From: Sinohyriopsis cumingii
Lineage: Eukaryota > Mollusca > Bivalvia > Unionida > Unionidae
Assembly: GCA_028554795.2 (NCBI GenBank)
Contig: CM068827.1
Span: 143,605,751-143,669,750 of the forward strand
Direction of reading: 5' to 3'
Length of the DNA: 64,000 nt
The notes beneath the pieces are model-generated. The model worked only from the letters and a program-made list of their open reading frames with translations. It had not been told where the DNA came from and made no database searches. Positions 57,043-64,000 of this stretch are shown here, piece by piece. Position 1 is the stretch's first letter, and the number at the start of each line of letters is the position of its first letter. Position numbers and translations under genes: made by a program.

Positions 57043-60000
57043 ATGGCGGACAAATTAAGTGATCGGGAGCTTGCAGAGGAACTTAAAAAGTATGGCGAAG
57101 ATGTGAAAGTACCAATAGATTATAAAAAGCGGCCAATTTTGGTAAAAAAACTAAATCACTATCGAGCGAAAGAAAACCCACCTATTAAAAAGAATCGAGG
57201 AGGTGGGAAAAAGATGGGCAGAACTTCGGCGCCACACCGTGATCATGAGTTTAGTGATGAAAGTCAAGACGATGAAACCGAAACTAAGTCCGTTCATGGG
57301 CATGTACTGCGGGCAGTCACCCCGAACATTGATAAAACACCTTCTTCTTCAGCACGCACTCCCACGCGTGGTTCCAGGAGCAAAGGCATTAAAGCCGGAC
57401 ACATCGTACCAGTAGCAAACAGTAGCATTCAGAGGGGCAGAAGATCCTTACCCTCGCCTCAGCATGAGCTTTATGTTGACGAGTTCTCCGACTCGGATGC
57501 AGACACGGCTGATGAAAGCACATATGAGGTACAAGACAGATCCATTAATACTACACTTCCATTAGACCATGATGATGATAGACCTGCAGATGCTATAAAT
57601 CAAAGAACATATTCAACCAGAAGACGTTCATGGCTGTTCTCTGGCAGACCAAACTCTCATCAGGAAAACCATAGCAATCACGCCAGTAATGTTGAAACTG
57701 AAGATCATCTGCAAAAAGAAGGTTTCAAAACAAAAGATGACTCTGTACAAATGTATAGACTTAGAGATCAACATATTTCAAAATGCATCCTGGTATTTGT
57801 TGTCTTGTTTTTTGTAACCCTTGCCATGGGTTATTTTTGGATAGCAAGGGATAGATTTATCTCCAATGGTAAGTTTAAGTAATTTTCTGTTGCAAAATGT
57901 TGCAAGTACTATGCTATCAACATTCATCTTCATGTTCAAATTTCCCACGTTGAGTAGTTTGTGATATGAAAAAAGCCCGCTTTTTATTCTCTTATTGTCC
58001 CAAGCCACAGGCGATAATTTGCTGTTTATCACCCATGGCTGTCTGTGTTGATATTTCCTTGTTTTTTATATGAGTAAGTATAAACAAAAATCATCAAGAA
58101 CTTAATGCAACACTTTGCTAATATCAGTGAAAGTGACCATTGTACTGATTAGTAAGTGACTGAGCTTTTAAGAGCAACTGTGATTGGTTTATTCAAATGG
58201 CATGAAAGGTCAAACTGTGTCACGAATGCCTCTCCCCCCTCCCTGCAGTGATTGGTTAAGCACATTTACGCATATTCACGAGAAATGAGTAAATTTTTAC
58301 ATGGGCTGTCAGATGATAAGGAAGCATAGCGGATTATCACCGATTGTGCAGCAATAAGATTGTAATATTCGAATTCAGATATTCAAAGAATCATTTCTAA
58401 ATTTATTTAAAGGCATGTTTGTTTGAGTACACAAAAAAGTACTGTCTTATGAAAACAATTAACTGAAAAATCAATCTTATAGATTTTTGTGCATTATATC
58501 ATTCTGAAATGCTTATTGTTCAGATATCTATAATAATTTAAATAAATCTGTGATTTAAGGAATTATCAGTGATATGTGGGTTGGTGGTTCTTCCTCCACC
58601 ATTAATACTGGCCGCCATGCATAGCCTATCATGTGCTGAAAAATGGCGTTAAACCCCACAATAACAACAACACTTGACACTAACTTAGTAACCCAAATCA
58701 CGAACGTTTAAAAAAAGCTCCCATCTTCACTCCTTTGGTTACATGGAAGGAATCAGATATTGCATTTCCTCAGTGCACATAGTTCAGCTGTCTTCCATAC
58801 CATATCAAAGTAGGGCCTAACCGAGTAGATAATTTTCACCGAGTACCAAATCCGAGTATTTGGATGTACTATTTGCCAGATCCAGGCACGAACCGAGTAG
58901 TAAACGAGGTTACCTTGCTTTGAGTGTTTCCTCGTTAAATCTTCTTCATCATCTCTCTTTCTTTTGTGGCTGTCTGTGGATCTGGTGTATTCATCATACT
59001 CAGAGTGATGGAAGGATCGAAGCTGATTTATTAGAGCCGAGGTGATTTCCGGTTAGGCCCTATATCAAAGCCATGAAGGGAGTATAATGTACTATTCATG
59101 GTCCTCTGGTTCTGGATCTTTATCATCAGCTTGAATTACTTGCAACAGATTATGTGTTAGACTGGTCACTGAATAATACATGCCAGTAATTAACATACTT
59201 TTTATGAACCATTTCCTAGTTTTCTTACATGTATATTTGCTTTATGGAGGAACTGTCCGTCTCACAATTGGAAAAGTGGTGTACTTGATATGCTTGTAAT
59301 TAAGAAATGTTAATGTCATTTTCATTTTCTGCAGTGAGATTTTTATTAGGCCTGTAGAGCTCAACCAGTTGCTTTTTTCAATTGCAAATACCAATTTTTA
59401 ATTGCAAATGTGACCACATGGAGTGCTGATGATGTGTATAAAAAAATTTGAGAAAGGTTTTCTGCTTGCTTACTTATCTATACTGGTCATATAACAGATG
59501 AGTTTATGTGATGGGATGGTCTGTTGTCCATTAGCACAATGTTGTTATTGTTACTACTCGTAAACTACTTGAAATAGTACACACACATTCATTCCATGGT
59601 CTAGTTCAGGAGTATCTAACTCAAAGTACCCAGAGGGCCATATGAGGGCATTTTCAATGGCCCAAGGGTTGCACCACCTTTGTTATCTCTCATGACACCT
59701 TGTGATGTCAGTCATAATGCTGATATAATGTACAATGTGGCCACCACAGTGGTCATCTTTAAAATCTTGTTATTGCTACTTATCCAAAGTGGAAAGTGAT
59801 TACCATGGGGCTTTCACTGGAAGACCTTTTATGGTGTCTTTTTAGTAAAAACTGAAAATGGTGCTGATCTGATATCTAGTGTAGCTGCCACAGTGGACAT
59901 CTTGGAAATATTATCATCACTCCTCCTGCTTGGATGGACACATCAACATGATGTTTTCATTAAAAGACTTCGAATGATGTCTAATTGGTTATAAGTAAAT

Positions 60001-62906
60001 ATGGTGTTGATCTAATGTCCAATATGGCTGTCACAACAGCCATGTTAATAGTTTTCTTGTCACTTCTCATGAACAAAAGGTAATATTGCCATGGGGTTTT
60101 CACCAGATGACTTATAATGTCTCCTTGGATCTAAATGAAAATTATGCTGATCTGATCTTGAAATGTTGTCATTGTTAATTCTTCTGAATGAAAGTAATAT
60201 TGCTAAGAGATCTTACAATATATAATTGGTCCAAATTTGAAAATGATGCTGTCGTCCTGTATGGCCATCATAGTGACCAATTTGGAAATAATGCTCTCAC
60301 AAAGCCAGAAGGAATGCATGGTCATTATATCAACATGTGGTTTTTACTAAACAACTTTTTGTGCTGATAAGTTGGTCCTTATGTGGTCATTCAGTTATTC
60401 ATTTTGTTTCCCACAGTGACCATCTTGAAAATCTTGTCACTTATTTCTTCAGATTGGTCATATCTGCATGGTTTTCACTGAAAGACTTTTTATGATGTCT
60501 AGTTGGTTGTAAACGAAAATAGTTCCATCTGTAGGGATAAAAGGCCAAATTTAAAATTTCATGTCAGCTTAATAAATATGGTATTTTTTAGAAGGTCAAC
60601 GCATCAGAAATAACAAATTAGCAAATATAATCTTTTTCATGGTTTTTGGTCATAGCAAGTGCAAACAACATATTTTATTACCTGCTTTAAAAAAAATCTC
60701 CAAAAAGTGTACAGTGTATATATTGAATACAAATCCAGTAATGGAATGCTTTTTGGGTTAATTAATGAAATAGTCACAAGAGAATATAACCAGACTGTTC
60801 TTGAAGTATAATTTACTAATGTACCTGGTATCTAAAATGAAATTTTGGGGAAATGTGCCTCGGCTAATACAGAATTTGCAGCTTTAATTACATAAAATTT
60901 ACATTGATGAGTTATGTCCAATCTAAAAGCCAAATTATGTGAAAAGCTTGTCTTTATTCATGTGAAAGTGAAAAACGAAAGGGACTGATAACATCCACTT
61001 CCTTACTTTTAAAAAAAATCTATAATGACAATGTAACAAGACAATCCATGTATTTATTCCTTATAAATGCCTACCTGTACAAGATTTTTGTATAGACCAA
61101 TTCATTTAAAAATATTGTTTTTATGAATGCAGGTTTACATAAAATATTTTTTTTTCTCTCAAATATTTCCTATGAAAAGTTAAATACAGTACTGTATATA
61201 CTTTTTTTTAAATATTTATTTTGTTGTTGCATTATTGTACATTTGGATTGTGCAGGTATTTTTTGTCATAACTATATGAACTTATTTCTGAAACAGTGTA
61301 AAATGATAATAAAGTCACTGACAAATGAAGATGTTTATTCAAGGGGGTATGGATGCTACAAAAACCTTAGCTGTGAGTAGCCTTAAAAACTTTAAACATT
61401 TGTTTTTTTTTAATTACAGGGGAGGGGTCTTATTCTTCAAACAGAAAACAATCACATCTCATCTGTGAAGACACAAGCATAAATTTTTATTAATCTTTAC
61501 TACAACATTATTTTCATATCCAAAGGTATCAATCAGGTTTGATACTATTTTGTAGCAGTAATAATAAAAACAAACTGCTTGGTTTTGGGTAGTGGCAGCA
61601 AAGATATTTATATTCAGTGAGTATATAGTTGTTACCAAAGGAGTCTGATGTTTTATCAGTTAAGTACCTTACAATAAATCGCCTTATATGTACTATAAAT
61701 GTATGCATATTTATTGTATTGATAAAGTGATTTCGTCTTGTCACAGATTTCGTTGTACTTTATTGATAAAAAATCAGATTTCTATGGTTGCTACTTCTAC
61801 CTGCTGTTCAAGGGAGAGAACCGACATGCATTTCCAGTTAAAGCTGAAACCGGGTGTGTGTGTGTGTATGTTATAATACAGCTGTATTCCCATGAAACAA
61901 AGATAAGTGCCATAAAGTTCTTGACTCATTCCACATTTAGATATGTAAATAAAACCTCTCCTGCATGAAACCCTCCCTTATCCACATTTTATGGGTTTTT
62001 CAGGAAAATTTTCTGTGAGCCGTATCAAATTCTTAATAATAACATATAGTTTCAAACAAAAGCCAAATGGTTTCCTTTGCATAGGTTATGAGATAATATT
62101 TTCCTGCTATTCATGAAATTATGCAATCAATGTTAAAAGATTGGAAGCCCTGTAATGAGGTTACCCTCTCTGTACAAAAATAGTAAGATGAGGGACTGTT
62201 GTTTTTAGAGCAGTATAATTTCCCAGAGAGAAATAACTTGCATTATATCTGAACAATCTTGCCCCTGTAAGTAGCAACACTGTATTCAGTATTATTTTGT
62301 TTTACTACATGCAATAAAAAAAATCAGGAAGAAATCAGTAAATTGCAAGTGAAATAATCCATACATGGAATATTTTATATATACCTATTTTGCCAGCAAA
62401 AATATATCACATGCCATGAGCTGCTTTCTGAAATGTTTGAAAACAAAGATGATTTTTCTATAACCTCAGTAATTAGATGAACTTGGTGGTTATGATTGAC
62501 AGACAGGCAGGCTTTTGCACAAAGTAGGATAATTTTGAGATCAGGGGTAAAAAGTGGCCAGGACACAAAAATGATGGGTCCAATAAGCACCAAAAATAAA
62601 GAATTTCAGCTTTTCCTCTTCTGCACATGCACAGGTGAAATAGCCAGTAAAATGTTTCTAACACAACTAGACATGCTGTTAAACAAAAATCTGGAAGCAG
62701 ATGTATTTGGGTGTATTAAGATTTAACCTTGAAAATGCATATTCCTACCCTGATTTCAGTTGAAAATGACAAAAATCTCTGGGCCTGAAAGAGTAAATTG
62801 AAACAATCTCCTTCCCCATTTATAGTTGAATTGTGTGGGAAACTGATATGTTTTCTCTTTTTTTTTAGGAATTCAGTTAGCAAGAGAGAGGTCCATTAAT
62901 ACTGAG
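57043..62906 (+). CDS. LEM-domain inner nuclear membrane protein (5' part; LAP2- or LEMD2/MAN1-like)
   Basis: Exon 1 codes 57043-57868 (275 codons plus one base), followed by GTAAGT. A phase-compatible exon at 62869-62906 (polypyrimidine-AG before, GTATGT after) adds GIQLARERSINTE. Residues 4-47 form a LEM/LEM-like helical fold: LSDRELAEELKKYG, then VPIDYKKRPILVKKLNHYRA. A basic patch (KKNRGGGKK) follows, then two acidic serine blocks (EFSDESQDDETE and DEFSDSDADTADES) resembling casein-kinase-2 sites. A single membrane span lies at residues 248-268 (CILVFVVLFFVTLAMGYFWIA). Such proteins anchor chromatin to the nuclear lamina, usually through BAF. The large first exon ending after a membrane span, with coding continuing, fits LEMD2/MAN1 genes or a LAP2/emerin relative. 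The ATG at 57043 was chosen because the frame upstream has no other ATG and the context is good. Later exons lie outside the window. Confidence 0.85.
58575..58672 (+). mobile_element. tRNA-derived SINE, family 1, 3' fragment
   Basis: Only the 3' half is present: GTGGGTTGGTGGTTCTTCC, the ACCATTAATACTGGCCGCC motif, ATGGCGTTAAACCCC and an A/C-rich tail. It is 5' truncated. Confidence 0.85.
58811..59062. mobile_element. hAT-like MITE with perfect 8-bp target duplication
   Basis: The 13-bp terminal inverted repeats are perfect: TAGGGCCTAACCG at left and CGGTTAGGCCCTA at right. The direct repeat TATCAAAG flanks it at 58803-58810 and 59063-59070. Together these are diagnostic of the hAT superfamily. 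The element is 252 bp, repeats CGAGTA-type motifs near the left end and has no transposase. It lies in the LEM gene intron. Confidence 0.9.
59690..60535. repeat. Decayed tandem repeat of about 143 bp
   Basis: Recurring order of motifs: GGTGCTGATCTGAT, ATGGCTGCCACAGTGGCCAT-like, TTGAAAATCTTGTCA, a TTGCCATGGGGTTTTCAC-like block, GACTTTTTATGATGTCTAAT, TTGGTTCTAA. Unit starts at about 59718, 59861, 60004, 60144 and a shortened one near 60244 give spacings of 143, 143, 140 and 100 bp. Copies are strongly diverged, so the array is old. Confidence 0.75.
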
Positions 62907-63281
62907 GTATGTAAGATTCATTGGTGGAGAAATACACTTTATTTCACTCCAAGACAAGTTGAAAATTTTGCTGGACAAGTGAAATTGCTACTTGTCCAAA
63001 ATTGTATTTTCATTAAGAATTACAGCTACTGGTCTTTGCTTAAAGGAGACCAGAAACCAATGGAAATATAGAATAATAATAAAAGTACTATAGCAGAAAA
63101 CCTTATTCTGAAGTATCATCTGTGACCGTAATGCCAATATTTAAATATTGGCCTATCTTCTAGGAGCTGAATTTCCGTGACCTCGTATGCAAAATTTCCG
63201 TGCCTATTCGGTTACTTTCGGGATGTGACATCATAGTAGCGACTCCAGCAGCCCAAGTGGGAGTCACCAGAGTGAAAGACA
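62907..63281. other. Intronic sequence after the 38-bp LEM exon
   Basis: No further LEM exon was recognised. Confidence 0.4.
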
Positions 63282-63617
63282 ATACCGTTTTGCGTTGCTT
63301 ACGGGTGTAATAGAACATTAAGAAAAGCCTGTTGACATAACAAAAATTCTTTTCCCAAAGATAAAGGCATAATGAAAGAATGGGTACATTATTACAAACG
63401 AGTTGATTTCAAAGCAACACCATACAGCACTATGTGCTCGTTACATTTCGCAAAGGAATGTTACGAGTGGGATCATGAAAAATAGCAGCTCAAAGATACG
63501 CAAATGCTAGGCCTAGACTAAAAGTTGGTGCTGTTCCAGACATACCTTTGGACATTTTAAATCCTGGGAAAAGTGTTAAATGTGTGAGTTATGAAAACAG
63601 GCAGAAGGACGAGTAAG
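63282..63617 (+). pseudogene. THAP zinc-finger domain remnant
   Basis: Plus-strand translation gives CVAYGCNRTLRKAC, a TGA stop, then NSFPKDKGIMKEWVHYYKRV and DFKATPYSTMCSLHF (63291-63456). This is a THAP domain: the first cysteine pair as CxxxxC, the FP motif, the conserved tryptophan and the final CxxH (CSLH). After a TAG stop and a one-base shift, RLKVGAVPDIPLDIL (from about 63511) resembles the conserved AVP segment after THAP domains. The domain binds DNA in transcription factors and P-element transposases. The stops make this copy inactive unless it is spliced unusually; a GTAAGT donor follows at 63612. It lies downstream of LEM exon 2 and could derive from a THAP transposon or a retroposed gene. 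Confidence 0.8.
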
Positions 63618-64000
63618 TGACCACAAAATGCAACAATCAATCCACATCTTTTATCTAAAAACAGCAGTGCTTAAAACAAATCTGATAGCCCGACACCCTG
63701 GGCCCCTTCTGGTTTTAGTTCCAGCCCATCCTGTATTCAAAGTGAGGTGCCCGTCAGGCTTGTCGAAACAAAAATTGTGTGCCTGAGGAAACTTTGATTG
63801 CGCTGGTGAAATGAGTAAATGTATTTTCAAGATGTTGACATACATGCCTTAACACGGCACAATCTAAATCAAATCACCACTGTCCTAGGTGAAATTTAGA
63901 TTTGATTTTAATCAAATGGAAACTTTGCTAAAAATAAGGTTCTAAACCGGTCGTGTTTCGAGAAAACACAATGTTAGCAATCTTATAAAAATTAAAAAAT
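63618..64000. other. Unassigned sequence at window end
   Basis: A 64-codon minus-strand frame at 63651-63845 is open but unrecognised. No LEM exon was found before the window ends. Confidence 0.4.

Larger units (their letters stand above)
57869..62868 (+). other. First intron of the LEM gene (about 5 kb)
   Basis: GT-AG intron holding a SINE fragment (58575-58672), a hAT MITE (58811-59062), a decayed 143-bp tandem repeat (59690-60535) and AT-rich sequence. Smaller exons inside it cannot be excluded, but the join of exon 1 to the 38-bp exon is in phase without them. Confidence 0.6.

Noticed and set aside
63291..63335. In-frame TGA in the THAP region read as selenocysteine
   Set aside because: THAP proteins are not selenoproteins, and a second stop and a frameshift follow; decay is simpler.

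Overview
This is a eukaryotic nuclear segment, AT-rich and mostly non-coding. It has GT-AG introns, many simple-sequence repeats, tRNA-derived SINEs, decayed LINEs, miniature DNA transposons and several tandem arrays. The two SINE families have conserved 3' halves of a type I associate with molluscs, and the PIM kinase and nuclear-envelope LEM gene are metazoan. A mollusc, probably a gastropod, is the best guess; this is inference, because I could run no search.

Only two genes are well supported. The first is a complete PIM-family serine/threonine kinase on the minus strand (21087-23716). It has six coding exons, all splice phases agree, and the predicted protein is 318 residues. CCAAT and E2F-like motifs lie about 0.4-0.6 kb upstream. 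The second is the 5' part of an inner-nuclear-membrane LEM-domain protein on the plus strand. A large first exon (57043-57868) carries the LEM-like domain and one membrane span. It splices in phase over a 5-kb intron to a 38-bp exon (62869-62906), and the rest lies beyond the window. The two genes have no evident functional link.

The remainder is repeat landscape. From 0 to 9 kb there are unique-looking AT-rich DNA, two SINEs and microsatellites. From 9.1 to 13.4 kb there are a 26-bp tandem array, a LINE with a small element inside it, and a 38/76-bp satellite of about 1 kb. From 14 to 17.4 kb there are a long-TIR foldback element, a Harbinger-like MITE and a SINE. From 26 to 30.2 kb there is a SINE cluster and a near-perfect 100-bp hairpin. 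From 35 to 37.4 kb there are 33-bp and 45-bp arrays. From 41.4 to 43.4 kb there is an L1-like LINE 3' half next to a 30-bp array. From 45 to 51.2 kb there are a second foldback element with a perfect 9-bp duplication, an L1-like LINE split by a SINE, and a third LINE. From 52.8 to 53.5 kb there are a hAT-like element and a SINE. The LEM intron holds a SINE fragment, a hAT MITE with a perfect 8-bp target duplication, a decayed 143-bp tandem repeat, and a THAP-domain pseudogene.

I did not find a clear new defence or metabolic system. The most interesting items are the 40-bp-arm hairpin, the foldback family, the LAP2-like LEM variant, the broken THAP sequence and the cysteine-rich 45-bp array.
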